NCBI RefSeq assembly: GCF_000015865.1
Contig: NC_009012.1
Coordinates: 2,907,081-2,971,080, forward strand
Length of the DNA stretch: 64,000 nucleotides
Direction of reading: 5' to 3'
Source of the DNA: Acetivibrio thermocellus ATCC 27405
Lineage (GTDB): Bacteria; Bacillota; Clostridia; Acetivibrionales; Acetivibrionaceae
The notes beneath the pieces are model-generated. The model was not told where the DNA came from, did not search any database, and saw only the letters and a list, made by a program, of their open reading frames with translations. Position 1 is the stretch's first letter. The number at the start of each line of letters is the position of its first letter. Of the stretch, positions 50,465-59,516 are shown one piece after another. The position numbers and the translations under genes are program-made.

Positions 50465-52300
50465 ATGGCAACTTTAAAAGCAGTTATGGCTTTATTGACT
50501 GGAGGTTATACATCAGGAATCAATAAAGTCATTAAAAATACAGATAAAGCAACAGATAAAATTTTAAAAGCTAGCGGTGCCACAGATGAATTTAATAAAA
50601 AATTAGAAGTCACTGGCGCAAGTGCTAATACTGCAAGTGGTGGATTGGGGAAATTACTTAAAACTTTTATAAGTTTAGCAGCGATAAAAAAAGGAATAGA
50701 TATTACAGACGAATATAGTAATATAGCTGCTAGACTCGCACTTATTAATGACGGCTTGCAAACACAAGAAGAATTGCAAAATAAAATCTTTGCAGCTGCT
50801 AATCGGTCTCGCGGTGTATACTCAGATATGGCCAGTGCAGTGGCCAAAATGGGGCTGCTAGCCAAGGACGCTTTTACCTCCAATGATGAACTAATTGCCT
50901 TTACAGAGCTTGTACAAAAATCATTTAAAATTAGCGGAGCTGACCCATCTGAACAGGCAGGAGCAATGAGACAATTAGCTCAAGCGATGGCTTCTGGTAG
51001 GCTTCAAGGTGATGAATTAGTATCAATAATGGAAAATGCTCCAATGATATATGAGGCAATAGCAAAATATATGGGAAAGACAAAAGGAGAACTTAAAAAA
51101 TTATCTTCTGAAGGAGCTATAACGGCCGACATAATCAAAAATGCCGTATTTGCCGCAGCGAAAAACATCAACACCAAGTTTGCAGAGATGCCAATGACTT
51201 TCGGAGACATATGGAACAGGATTAAGAATGGTGCACTTAAGGCCTTTGATAAAGTTATTGTAAAGGTAAATCAGCTTATTAATGCTGACAAGTTCCAGCG
51301 ATTTGTAGACAGAATGATTACTGGTTTTAGTCTTGCAGCATCTGCGGCAAGCTGGTTAATCGATGCTATAATTAGAGGTTGGGATACGATAGGGCCAATA
51401 CTTGCAGTTATTGCTGGCATATGGCTTGTTTCTATAATTGGAAAACTGTGGGCAATGATACCACCACTGATTGCGCAAGCAGCAGCATGGTTAAGTGTAT
51501 ATTGGCCTATACTACTGGTAATTGCTATTATAGGAATAGCAATATCTGCAGCAAGACAGCTGGGAGCAACATGGGATGAGATTATAGGATTTATTGGAGG
51601 GCTAATCGGTGTTTTTGCCACAACTTTCTATAACTATTTCGTCATGATCTGGAATCACATAGCCGCTTTCGTGAATTTCTTCGGCAACGTATTCAAAAAC
51701 CCAGTAGCTGCTGTACAAGCGCTGTTTTTTGATCTAGCATCTAACTTGCTTGGGTATATCGAAAAAGTGGCCCGGGGAATTGAAGATTTGCTGAACAAGA
51801 TCCCGGGCGTGAACGTAAATATCGCCGGAGCCATCACAAAACTGAGAGACAAACTAAAAGCGGCATCAACGCAGATAAAAACCGAAGCCGACCTGAAAAC
51901 CTATGTTCAATCCAAAGAATTCATGGATTTCTCTGAAGGTTGGACGAAAGGCAGCACCATGGGGAAAAATCTTGTAGACAAGGTAAGCAACGCATTGTCA
52001 GGGCTGACTGATATAGGCAAAAGTTTTGACATGGGGCAATTCGGTACAAGTCAAAACCCGCTATATGTCACATCTAACGATAAGCTTAAGGTGGACATGT
52101 CGGATGAAGACTTGAAGTATTTGCGAGATATCGCAGAAAGAGAATACATTGCCAAATTCAGCACCGCAACGCTTGCACCTAACATCAGTATATCCTTTGG
52201 AGATGTACACGAAACAGCGGATGCCAATAAGATAGCGGGAAGAATTAGAAAAATACTCCAGGAAGAAATCGCTATGGCGGCAGAGGGGGCATATGCATGA
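50465..52300 (+). CDS. Tape measure protein
   Basis: A 611-aa protein. The N-terminal tape-measure domain is clear (RLALINDGLQTQEELQNKIFAAANRSRGVYSDMASAVAKMG...AMRQLAQAMASGRLQGDELVSIMENAPMIYEAIAKYMGK). Several membrane-like helices follow at about residues 290-410, then helical repeats. It sets tail length and may help DNA pass the membrane. At 611 aa it predicts a rather short tail. Confidence 0.92.
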   Translation: MATLKAVMALLTGGYTSGINKVIKNTDKATDKILKASGATDEFNKKLEVTGASANTASGGLGKLLKTFISLAAIKKGIDITDEYSNIAARLALINDGLQTQEELQNKIFAAANRSRGVYSDMASAVAKMGLLAKDAFTSNDELIAFTELVQKSFKISGADPSEQAGAMRQLAQAMASGRLQGDELVSIMENAPMIYEAIAKYMGKTKGELKKLSSEGAITADIIKNAVFAAAKNINTKFAEMPMTFGDIWNRIKNGALKAFDKVIVKVNQLINADKFQRFVDRMITGFSLAASAASWLIDAIIRGWDTIGPILAVIAGIWLVSIIGKLWAMIPPLIAQAAAWLSVYWPILLVIAIIGIAISAARQLGATWDEIIGFIGGLIGVFATTFYNYFVMIWNHIAAFVNFFGNVFKNPVAAVQALFFDLASNLLGYIEKVARGIEDLLNKIPGVNVNIAGAITKLRDKLKAASTQIKTEADLKTYVQSKEFMDFSEGWTKGSTMGKNLVDKVSNALSGLTDIGKSFDMGQFGTSQNPLYVTSNDKLKVDMSDEDLKYLRDIAEREYIAKFSTATLAPNISISFGDVHETADANKIAGRIRKILQEEIAMAAEGAYA

Positions 52301-52956
52301 GTTATGCAGTGTTTTTCGATAAAGATGGTGTGACATACCGTCTGCCTGTTAATCCGGAACAAATCGAAGTTATATCAAATCAAGCAATTGAAAAATATGA
52401 AATATTAAAACTTGGACAAATTGCTGTGCCAACACATATGGAATTAACCGAATATAGTTTTGAGTGCGAACTCCCATTCAAACCTTTACATTATATAGAA
52501 ACAGCTGGCGATTTCAAGAATGCGGATTTCTACCTTAACCTTTTTAAAGCATGGAGAGAAAAGAAAGAGCCGGTACGCTTCATTGCTTCAAACGGTATCG
52601 GCGATGATATCAACTCGTTAGTACTTATTGAAGAATTAACTATCACTGAAAAAGCAGGAGAAGAAGGAGATAAATATGTATCTTTTCGTTTAGTAGAATA
52701 TCGGCCATACGGAAAGAAAACTGTTGTGATCCCGACACCAACCCAAACAATAGTCAAAAAAGATGAACCGGTTCCAGCGGTGTCGCTAAAAGCGAATGAT
52801 TACCATGTAGTACAACCTGGAGATACCCTTTGGGGCATCGCAAAAAAGTACTATGGAAACGGTAATCAATATCAGAAAATTTACGAGGCAAATAAAAATC
52901 AAATCAAAAATCCTAATCTCATATATCCCGGGCAGAAGTTGGTGATACCGAGATGA
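52297..52956 (+). CDS. LysM-containing baseplate protein (XkdP-like)
   Basis: A 219-aa protein. An N-terminal tail domain (YAVFFDKDGVTYRLPVNPEQIEVISNQAIEKYEILKLGQIAVPT...EYSFECELPF) is followed by a C-terminal LysM (YHVVQPGDTLWGIAKKYYGNGNQYQKIYEANKNQIKNPNLIYPGQKLVIP). It is the PBSX XkdP type, joining the tube to the hub. It overlaps its neighbours by four bases. Confidence 0.93.
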   Translation: MSYAVFFDKDGVTYRLPVNPEQIEVISNQAIEKYEILKLGQIAVPTHMELTEYSFECELPFKPLHYIETAGDFKNADFYLNLFKAWREKKEPVRFIASNGIGDDINSLVLIEELTITEKAGEEGDKYVSFRLVEYRPYGKKTVVIPTPTQTIVKKDEPVPAVSLKANDYHVVQPGDTLWGIAKKYYGNGNQYQKIYEANKNQIKNPNLIYPGQKLVIPR

Positions 52957-53897
52957 ATATGGAATTTGCGGTTGAAACAGATGGGAAGATATATGAAATC
53001 AGCGAGCTTGTTACTTCCGTATCTTATACAGATAAACTTAACGATGGATGTAGCAAGCTCGAATTCTCATATATTGATGACGATTTAAAAATACATAACG
53101 GCAGCGTAGTGCGGTTTAGATATGATAATGAAAACGTGTTTTATGGGTATGTTTTTAAGCATGGTCAGAATAAAGCCAAAGAGATCAGCGTAACCGCATA
53201 TGACCAACTCCGCTATTGCAAGGCCAAGGATACGATTGTGGTCAAAAATGACACTGTAGATAGCCTCGTAAAGAAAATGTGTAACTATTTTAACCTGAAA
53301 GCTGGTATACTCACCAATACTGGCTACAAACTGCCTGTAAGCGTTCAGGACGACAAGACCTGGCTGGATATAATTTATACCGCCATAAGCGACACACTGA
53401 TGAATACAGGCAGATGGTACTGCCTGCGCGATGAGTTCGGCAACATAGCAGTCAGAGATCTCCAGGAGCTGCAGCTCGATCTTATTCTTGGCGATGAGAG
53501 CCTGGCTTATGATTATGAATACGAGAAATCCATTGATGATGAGTTCTACAATCAAATTAAAATTGTAAGCGACAATGAAAAAACAGGCAAAAGAGATGTA
53601 TATATAACCAAGGATAGCAGCTCAATACAAAAATATGGGCTGCTACAATATTTTGAGGTACTTGATAAAAACTACAATCCTTCACAGGCCAAGGCAAAAG
53701 CTGATGCACTCCTGCGGCTATATAATAGGGAAGTTGAAACTTTGGAGTTAGAGTGCCTTGGTGACGTGAGAGTAAGAGCGGGGAGCAGTTTTTACGGGCG
53801 GATTGAAGATATACAGTTGAATAAACGGCTAATCGTAAAGTCAGTTGCTCATGAGTTTATCCCTGTGCACACAATGAAGTTGGAAGTGATGATATGA
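52953..53897 (+). CDS. Tail hub protein (XkdQ-like)
   Basis: A 314-aa protein matching XkdQ/gpD-type hub proteins (VRFRYDNENVFYGYVFKHGQNKAKEISVTAYDQLRYCKAKDTIVVKN, DDKTWLDIIYTAISDTLMNTGRWYCLRDEFGNIAVRDL). It forms the central baseplate hub under the spike. Coupled with the genes on both sides. Confidence 0.9.
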   Translation: MNMEFAVETDGKIYEISELVTSVSYTDKLNDGCSKLEFSYIDDDLKIHNGSVVRFRYDNENVFYGYVFKHGQNKAKEISVTAYDQLRYCKAKDTIVVKNDTVDSLVKKMCNYFNLKAGILTNTGYKLPVSVQDDKTWLDIIYTAISDTLMNTGRWYCLRDEFGNIAVRDLQELQLDLILGDESLAYDYEYEKSIDDEFYNQIKIVSDNEKTGKRDVYITKDSSSIQKYGLLQYFEVLDKNYNPSQAKAKADALLRLYNREVETLELECLGDVRVRAGSSFYGRIEDIQLNKRLIVKSVAHEFIPVHTMKLEVMI

Positions 53898-54127
53898 TTA
53901 ACGAAATTAAAGCTATAATCCAAAACTACCTCAATAATGCTAAACTATGCCGGCTTGTGGTGGGCACAGTGACCAATGACGGCATCAAGGTAAGTGATAA
54001 ACTCACTATTCCATATGAGCTCATAGTGGGTAATCTCAAAAAGAATTTGATTGCTGGCCAGAAAGTGCGGCTGCTCCAAAATCACGGTGGCCAGCAGTTC
54101 TATATCCTGGAGGTGATCTCCGAATGA
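53894..54127 (+). CDS. Baseplate protein (DUF2577, XkdR-like)
   Basis: A 77-aa protein (EIKAIIQNYLNNAKLCRLVVGTVTNDGIKVSDKLTIPYELIVGN...GQKVRLLQNHGGQQFYILEV), the DUF2577/XkdR family, a small OB-like baseplate part. It is shorter than many relatives, which run near 110 aa. Start and stop overlap the neighbours. Confidence 0.82.
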   Translation: MINEIKAIIQNYLNNAKLCRLVVGTVTNDGIKVSDKLTIPYELIVGNLKKNLIAGQKVRLLQNHGGQQFYILEVISE

Positions 54128-54519
54128 TACCCAACGCTTCTATAAATATTGAATTAGGCTCTGCAGAAAGTATAGAAACAAGCCGGACATATAAACTATC
54201 CGGAGATAAAATCCAGGGCTATGTAGATGGGTTGGAGGCTCTCAAACAAGCTATATATAAGGTGCTCAACACAGAGCGATATGAGTACCCGATATATAGC
54301 TTTAATTATGGGATTGAACTTGAAAGTTTAATAGGCAAAGATCCCATATATGTTCAAATTGAGTTGAAACGCAGAATTCGAGAGTGCCTTCTAAGAGATG
54401 ATAGGATTACCGATGTCGATAATTTCAAGTTTGAAGTAAACGGTGATGAAATAAAATGCACGTTTGATGTTCATAGCATATTCGGCAATTTCACAGCCTC
54501 CCGGGAGGTGATTTTTTAA
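54124..54519 (+). CDS. Baseplate wedge protein (DUF2634, gp25-like, XkdS)
   Basis: A 131-aa protein (TSRTYKLSGDKIQGYVDGLEALKQAIYKVLNTERYEYPIYSFNYGIELESLIGKDPIYVQIELKRRIRECLLRDDRI). It is the DUF2634/XkdS family with the gp25 lysozyme-like wedge fold, part of the contractile-tail baseplate. Confidence 0.92.
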   Translation: MIPNASINIELGSAESIETSRTYKLSGDKIQGYVDGLEALKQAIYKVLNTERYEYPIYSFNYGIELESLIGKDPIYVQIELKRRIRECLLRDDRITDVDNFKFEVNGDEIKCTFDVHSIFGNFTASREVIF

Positions 54520-55577
54520 TGTTTGAAGATAAGACTTATGAAAATATATTGAACGATATGCTAAGCAGGGTATCAAATGATGTAGACAAAAGAGAAGGTT
54601 CTATTATTTATGATGCTCTAGCTCCAATTGCTTATAAATTAGCCGAAACATACTTCCAATTAAATAATTATGTTGATTTATTTTTTGCAGACACTGCAGT
54701 AGGAGAGTTTCTGGAGCGAAGGACTGCTGAATCAGGAGTGGAACGGCGACCTGCTACAAAGGCAATAAGGAAAATTGTTACAACAAGGCCTGTAGATGTT
54801 GGCACAAGATGGGGATTAGAAGATACAACATATGTTATTATAGAAAAGATATCTGATACAGAGTATAGGGCCGAATGTGAGCAGTATGGCACTATAGGAA
54901 ATTTATATTCGGGCGCTCTTGATAACATAGATAATATATCTGATGTATCTGCTGAACTAACAGATGTTCTCATTCTCGGCGAAGACGAGGAAACAGATGA
55001 AGAACTGTATCAACGTTACTTAGAGGAAATCAATGCCATACGATACGGTGGTAATGTGGACCAATATCGTGAGTGGATCAGTGCTATCCCTGGTGTTGGA
55101 CGCTTTAAAATCCAACCGTTATGGAACGGCCGCGGTACTGTTCGAGCGATTATAACAGATGCAAATAATCAAGTGCCTAGCCAGGAGCTTATTGACCTTG
55201 TACAAAATACATTAGATCCATATCAGGATGGTATGGGGACCGGCCTTGTACCGATTGGACATGTGTTTACGGCCATGGGGGCTATCCCGAAGGTCGTGAA
55301 CGTCACCATGACTGTAGTGTTCGAGGAAGGTTATGGCCCGGCTGATATACAGCAAGATGCCGAACGGATTATCACCGAATACTTCTCCGAAATCAACTTC
55401 GAGGACCAGAAATTTGTGCCGACCACGGTCCGGCACGCCGTCCTCCTGAGCCGTCTGATCAATATTCCGATGGTTCGGGATATCCTGGTGCTAACGCTGA
55501 ACGGTATAGATGGTAATATCACGCTTGCGCCTGATGAAGTTGCCAGCCTCGGGACGGTGACGATAAATGCTGATTAA
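54519..55577 (+). CDS. Baseplate J protein (XkdT-like)
   Basis: A 352-aa protein. YENILNDMLSRVSNDVDKREGSIIYDALAPIAYKLAETYFQL, TAVGEFLERRTAESGVERRPAT and GGNVDQYREWISAIPGVGRFKIQPLWNGRGTVRAIITDA are hallmarks of the Mu gp47/baseplate J family. It builds the wedge with the gp25-like protein. From about 55200 to the end the DNA is visibly richer in G/C than upstream. Confidence 0.95.
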   Translation: MFEDKTYENILNDMLSRVSNDVDKREGSIIYDALAPIAYKLAETYFQLNNYVDLFFADTAVGEFLERRTAESGVERRPATKAIRKIVTTRPVDVGTRWGLEDTTYVIIEKISDTEYRAECEQYGTIGNLYSGALDNIDNISDVSAELTDVLILGEDEETDEELYQRYLEEINAIRYGGNVDQYREWISAIPGVGRFKIQPLWNGRGTVRAIITDANNQVPSQELIDLVQNTLDPYQDGMGTGLVPIGHVFTAMGAIPKVVNVTMTVVFEEGYGPADIQQDAERIITEYFSEINFEDQKFVPTTVRHAVLLSRLINIPMVRDILVLTLNGIDGNITLAPDEVASLGTVTINAD

Positions 55578-56169
55578 GTGGCTTGAGGAAGAAGCTGATT
55601 ACCTTGCATATTTGCCTCCTGTTCTACAAAACATTAGAGAATTTCAGGAGTTAGCGAAAGCAGTTAATCCTGAAATTATCGCACTAAAAAAAGCTATAAA
55701 CAAGGTCCTAAACGAACAGTTTATCCAGAGTGCAGAGGATACGCTACAATGGAGGGAAAAGGAATTCAATATCACGGCCAGCAGCGATGAAACGATAGAA
55801 TTCCGACGTGAACGATTGATTGAACGTAAAAGTCGAAAGCCACCTATTACGTTGCGTTCGCTGCGCAATCGACTGAACGCCTATATCGGCACAACACAGG
55901 CAGAAATTGAACTAGTACCAGGGGAATATGCTTTCTCTATCTCTATACCAGCAGTAGATGGGTACAAATTCCGTGATATACAGAGGCTTGTTGAAGAATT
56001 GAAGCCCGCCAACATGGAATATCTGCAATTCCCGTTTTCAGTTGAGAGGATTCGGATCAAAGAAGAAAGTAGAGAAATTAAGATATTTTACGCAAGAGCT
56101 GGTCTGGCTATAGCAGGGAGAACAAGAATTGGGACTACATTATCCGAGCGTGTAGTCTATAGAAGGTAG
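55567..56169 (+). CDS. Baseplate/tail protein (DUF2313, YmfQ/XkdU-like)
   Basis: A 200-aa protein (WLEEEADYLAYLPPVLQNIREFQELAKAVNPEIIALKKAINKVLNEQF...KSRKPPITLRSLRNRLNAYIG...YKFRDIQRLVEELKPANMEYL). It is the YmfQ/XkdU family linking baseplate J to tail fibres. It overlaps the previous gene by 11 bases. Confidence 0.88.
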   Translation: MLIKWLEEEADYLAYLPPVLQNIREFQELAKAVNPEIIALKKAINKVLNEQFIQSAEDTLQWREKEFNITASSDETIEFRRERLIERKSRKPPITLRSLRNRLNAYIGTTQAEIELVPGEYAFSISIPAVDGYKFRDIQRLVEELKPANMEYLQFPFSVERIRIKEESREIKIFYARAGLAIAGRTRIGTTLSERVVYRR

Positions 56170-56178
56170 GTGATTTGA

Positions 56179-56463
56179 TTGGCAGTATCTACATTTTACA
56201 AAAGTCAGTTGGTAGAAACAACCGATGCACTACTGACTAAAGCGCTGGTGAACGAAACTATCGAAGTGACGCAATTAAACATCACGAAGTATGCAGACAG
56301 CATTACGGTTGAGATGGCTCTTCCACCCGATCTAATCGTTACGAGAATTGATTTTTTGGACAGCGAAGACAATATCATTACTTCAATAACAGGCATTGAG
56401 ATAGATACGGCAGTAACTACGATATTCAGCCACAACATCCAGTTTGTACAAGGAGGTGCATAA
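56179..56463 (+). CDS. Small tail-fibre-associated protein (94 aa)
   Basis: A 94-aa protein starting TTG (AVSTFYKSQLVETTDALLTKALVNETIEVTQLNITKY...DLIVTRIDFLDSEDNIITSITGIEI), beta-rich. Lies between YmfQ-like and fibre genes and ends two bases before the fibre start. A structural tail part is likely, family not recognised. Confidence 0.65.
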   Translation: MAVSTFYKSQLVETTDALLTKALVNETIEVTQLNITKYADSITVEMALPPDLIVTRIDFLDSEDNIITSITGIEIDTAVTTIFSHNIQFVQGGA

Positions 56464-56465
56464 AG

Positions 56466-57848
56466 GTGCCTTTTCAGAAAAAAGTCTGGCAGTTTAACGA
56501 CATAATCACAGAAGGCGAATTGAATCGCATGGAACAAGGTATTGAAGATTCTATAACTGCCGCGAATCAAGCTGAAGTAAATGCAAAGGCTTATACTGAC
56601 CAAGAAGTAGGTGAAGTTGCCCAAGAACTTGCTGCACATAAGGCGGAAAGTACGCAGAACGCTCATTTGGCGAAAAACATCGGGATTGAAGACGCTGCGG
56701 GTAACTTCACAGCGACCGACGTGGAAGGGGCACTGGCCGAGCTTTTTACGTCTGTCAGTAATGGTAAGACTCTTATCGCTGGGGCCATTACTGACAAAGG
56801 AGTGCCGACCAATCCCAGCGATACATTCCAGCAAATGGCAACAAATATTCAAGCAATTCCTGTTGGAGATTATGCTGTAGGGGGTACAATCCGTGATTCT
56901 GTCTTGCGTTTTTTGCCGGGCGGTATGGGTGTAGAAATCTGGTCGAAGACGGACGTGGCGAGAGGGCAGGGCATCGCCGTAGACAGTGCAGGAAACGTAT
57001 ATGTCGCTCACTCTGTGGGCAGCGGCGGAAAAGCCGTACGAAAGTTGGATTCAGCAGGAAACGAAATCTGGTCGAAGACGGACGTGGCGTATGGGCAGGG
57101 CATCGCCGTAGACAGTGTAGGAAACGTATATGTCACTCATTTTGTGAGCAGCAGCGAAAAAGCCGTACGGAAGCTGGACCCGAACGGAAACGAGATCTGG
57201 TCGAAGACGGACGTGGCGTATGGGTGGGGCATTGCCGTAGACAGTGCAGGAAACGTATATGTCGCTCACTCTGTGGGCAGCGGCGGAAAAGCCGTACGAA
57301 AGTTGGATTCAGCAGGAAACGAAATCTGGTCGAAGACGGACGTGGCGAATGGGCGGTACATCGCCGTAGACAGTGCAGGAAACGTATATGTCGCTCACAA
57401 TGTGAGCAGCGGAAAAACCGTACGAAAGTTGGATTCAGCAGGAAACGAAATCTGGTCGAAGACGGACGTGGCGTATGGGTGGGGCATTGCCGTAGACAGT
57501 GCAGGAAACGTATATGTCGCTCACAATGTGAGCAGCGGAAAAACCGTACGAAAGTTGGATTCAGCAGGAAACGAAATCTGGTCGAAGACGGACGTGGCGT
57601 ATGGGCAGGGCATCGCCGTAGACAGTGTAGGAAACGTATATGTCACTCATTTTGTGAGCAGCAGCGAAAAAGCCGTACGGAAGCTGGACCCGAACGGAAA
57701 CGAGATCTGGTCGAAGACGGACGTGGCGAGAGGGCAGGGCATCGCCGTAGACAGTGTAGGAAACGTATATGTCACTCACGATGTGAGCAGCGGCGAAAAA
57801 GCCGTACGAAAGCTGGATGGGAACAGATATTTTCAAATAGTGGGGTGA
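56466..57848 (+). CDS. Tail fibre with seven-repeat beta-propeller domain
   Basis: A 460-aa protein. The N-terminal 155 residues include an attachment part (KVWQFNDIITEGELNRMEQGIEDSI, coiled coil, FTATDVEGALAELFTSVSNGK). Residues about 157-455 are seven near-identical 42-43-aa repeats (EIWSKTDVAYGQGIAVDS, GNVYVAHSV, KAVRKLD), the SBBP/NHL-like pattern of a beta-propeller. Seven copies would close one seven-bladed ring. It is likely the receptor-binding protein. The GTG start follows AAGGAGG. Confidence 0.85.
   Translation: MPFQKKVWQFNDIITEGELNRMEQGIEDSITAANQAEVNAKAYTDQEVGEVAQELAAHKAESTQNAHLAKNIGIEDAAGNFTATDVEGALAELFTSVSNGKTLIAGAITDKGVPTNPSDTFQQMATNIQAIPVGDYAVGGTIRDSVLRFLPGGMGVEIWSKTDVARGQGIAVDSAGNVYVAHSVGSGGKAVRKLDSAGNEIWSKTDVAYGQGIAVDSVGNVYVTHFVSSSEKAVRKLDPNGNEIWSKTDVAYGWGIAVDSAGNVYVAHSVGSGGKAVRKLDSAGNEIWSKTDVANGRYIAVDSAGNVYVAHNVSSGKTVRKLDSAGNEIWSKTDVAYGWGIAVDSAGNVYVAHNVSSGKTVRKLDSAGNEIWSKTDVAYGQGIAVDSVGNVYVTHFVSSSEKAVRKLDPNGNEIWSKTDVARGQGIAVDSVGNVYVTHDVSSGEKAVRKLDGNRYFQIVG
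56934..57830 (+). repeat. Seven tandem 126/129-bp repeats in the fibre gene
   Basis: Units begin at 56934, 57063, 57192, 57321, 57447, 57573 and 57702. Most stretches are identical between units; two of them are one codon shorter. Units 2 and 6 share the same rare variant (FVSSSEK), suggesting block duplication or gene conversion. Confidence 0.95.
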
Positions 57849-57852
57849 TATC

Positions 57853-58173
57853 ATGATATTTGTAGGAAATTTTATACAAGATGAAAAAGGAAAAGGGTTA
57901 AGGATTGGCTTTGTGCATTATAGGCCCTTTGACGAAACGGTAGGGATGAATCTACCCGAAGAAACAATACGCCAAATGGGAGCTTTAGTCGATGAAATCC
58001 CCGAACCAGAGCAAAGAGAAGGCAAAATCCCAGTGATGTATTACAATCCTGAAACGAACACTGTTTATTATGAATATGAGGACAAGCCATTGTCGCTCGA
58101 GGAGGAAATTAAATATCTCAAGGAATTGAATGCAGAGTTGATATATCAATTAATGATGAAAGGAGCGTTGTAA
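57853..58173 (+). CDS. Tail protein following the fibre (106 aa)
   Basis: A 106-aa acidic protein (FVGNFIQDEKGKGLRIGFVHYRPFDETVGM...GKIPVMYYNPETNTVYYEYEDKPLSLEEEIKYLKELNAELIYQLMMKG). The end resembles small proteins found just before XkdX in PBSX-like phages, perhaps fibre assembly factors. Not securely identified. Confidence 0.65.
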   Translation: MIFVGNFIQDEKGKGLRIGFVHYRPFDETVGMNLPEETIRQMGALVDEIPEPEQREGKIPVMYYNPETNTVYYEYEDKPLSLEEEIKYLKELNAELIYQLMMKGAL

Positions 58174-58326
58174 ATGGATTGGTTCAAGACAATCAAATGG
58201 TTTTACGACAGCCAATTGTGGACAAAAGAACAAGTTGCAGATGCAGTGCAGTACGGGAAAATTACAGCGGAACAGTATCAGAAAATCACGAGTGAGGAAT
58301 ATAACGAAATAGAAAGCACCAATTAA
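58174..58326 (+). CDS. XkdX-family small protein (50 aa)
   Basis: A 50-aa frame with AAAGGAG before ATG 58174. Translation begins MDWFKTIKWFYDSQLWTKEQ and includes VQYGKITAEQYQKITSEEY, the short XkdX motif seen at the end of many Firmicute tail operons. Role unknown. A strong terminator follows. Confidence 0.85.
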   Translation: MDWFKTIKWFYDSQLWTKEQVADAVQYGKITAEQYQKITSEEYNEIESTN

Positions 58327-58351
58327 GGTGTATTTTTTATTGCCTTTTTTT

Positions 58352-58396
58352 GAGGACTTACCTTTTAAGGTAGGTCCTCTATTAATTGTTTTTTAG
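58352..58396 (+). terminator. Terminator at the end of the tail operon
   Basis: A 13-bp stem (GAGGACTTACCTT / AAGGTAGGTCCTC) with a two-base loop, followed by TATTAATTGTTTTTT. Separates tail and lysis genes. Confidence 0.85.
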
Positions 58397-58414
58397 AAAG
58401 GCGGTTGGTTTATT

Positions 58415-58705
58415 ATGAGTGAAGAGTTCAACAACAAAGAAATCATAAAAATGATGATGGACTTTAAATCAGACATTAAAGGTCTGCAAGCTGAAATTCA
58501 GGAAACAAAAAACTTGCTGAGGAATTACAATGGTTTGCGTGAAAAAATGATGTCCTTTGAAATTGAGCTGGCAACTTTCAAAAAGGAAATTTTGACTCTC
58601 AATGAATGCAAAAAAGAGCAAAAATCCGACTGGAGATGGGTTGCTGGTTGGATTGTTGCTGTCGGAAGCCTGACCGTATCAATTATTGCTAATTTCTTCA
58701 AATAA
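58415..58705 (+). CDS. XhlA-like lysis-associated membrane protein
   Basis: A 96-aa protein with a coiled-coil front (KGLQAEIQETKNLLRNYNGLREKMMSFEIELATFKKEI) and one C-terminal membrane helix (WRWVAGWIVAVGSLTVSIIANFF). This is the XhlA (haemolysin-type) family that works with the holin and amidase in PBSX-type lysis. AGAAAGGCGG precedes the ATG. Confidence 0.85.
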   Translation: MSEEFNNKEIIKMMMDFKSDIKGLQAEIQETKNLLRNYNGLREKMMSFEIELATFKKEILTLNECKKEQKSDWRWVAGWIVAVGSLTVSIIANFFK

Positions 58706-58711
58706 AGGGGG

Positions 58712-59377
58712 ATGAGCACATTGGTACCGTACATAGTCGACCACATACCCAAAACAACACCTTACAACCGTCGCCCCGGATATTCCATGACGCCGGAATA
58801 TATCACAATACATTCTACCGGCAATCCGACCAGCACGGCAAGGAACGAACGAGCGTGGTTAACTAACCCGAATAACAATGTCACGGCCAGCTGGCATATT
58901 GTAGTGGACGAAAAAGAGGCAATTGAAGCCATACCTCTAAACGAGGTCGCATGGCATGCCGGGGACGGGGGGAACGGGACGGGAAACAGAAAAAGCATTG
59001 GTATTGAAATATGCGAAAGCGGAGACAGGCAAAAGACTTTGCAGAATGCTGCGGAACTGGTTGCAAAGCTGCTGAAAGAGCGCGGCTGGGGAGTGGACAA
59101 GCTCCGTAGGCACTATGACTGGAGTGGTAAAATATGCCCTCGGATTTTCCATGATAACGGCAAGTGGACAGGGTGGAAACAGTTTAAGGAAGCTGTTCAA
59201 AAGGAACTTTTCGGAGGTGATAACATGACACAGGATAAAAATCAGCCTTCCGACTGGGCAAAGGAAGCGTGGGAATGGGCAAAGCAGCAAGGTCTATTGG
59301 ATGGTACAAGACCAAAAGACAATCTTACCAGGCAAGAATTAGCGGTTGTATTAAAAAGGTTGGCTGAGAAAAAATGA
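58712..59377 (+). CDS. N-acetylmuramoyl-L-alanine amidase endolysin
   Basis: A 221-aa endolysin. The amidase_2 domain (about residues 22-160) has zinc ligands H34 (YITIHSTGN), the histidine in KLRRHYDWSGKICPRIF and the cysteine after it, plus AWHAGDGGNGTGNRKSIGIEIC. The end (WAKEAWEWAKQQGLLDGTRPKDNLTRQELAVVLKRL) is a short SLH-like binding segment. It cuts peptidoglycan at the end of the lytic cycle. Confidence 0.93.
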   Translation: MSTLVPYIVDHIPKTTPYNRRPGYSMTPEYITIHSTGNPTSTARNERAWLTNPNNNVTASWHIVVDEKEAIEAIPLNEVAWHAGDGGNGTGNRKSIGIEICESGDRQKTLQNAAELVAKLLKERGWGVDKLRRHYDWSGKICPRIFHDNGKWTGWKQFKEAVQKELFGGDNMTQDKNQPSDWAKEAWEWAKQQGLLDGTRPKDNLTRQELAVVLKRLAEKK

Positions 59378-59400
59378 AATTTTCAAAGGTAATCGTATCA

Positions 59401-59513
59401 TTATGCTAATACAAAAGTAATTATTGCCGAAAGAGCGGCACAGGAAGCGGAGAACAAACTAAAACGGTATGAAGAATTTTTCAGAACATTCAGAGGGTTC
59501 TTGGGAGGTGTGT
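59401..59513 (+). pseudogene. Gene remnant between endolysin and holin
   Basis: After the endolysin, an ATG frame (MKFSKVIVSLC) stops after 11 codons. A second frame without a start codon reads VIIAERAAQEAENKLKRYEEF then FRTFRGFLGGV and stops just before the holin ATG. This looks like the head and tail of a small protein joined by a deletion or frameshift. Confidence 0.45.
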
Positions 59514-59516
59514 GAA

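Noticed and set aside
56934-57830. Repeat region considered as a CRISPR array or a diversity-generating element
   Set aside because: Repeats are coding, contiguous and of codon-multiple length; no spacers, no cas genes, no reverse transcriptase or template copy in the window.
57224-57856. 210-codon frame in +1 shift over the fibre repeats
   Set aside because: It is open only because the repeat unit keeps the shifted frame free of stops. Composition is Arg/Cys-rich and unlike a phage protein.
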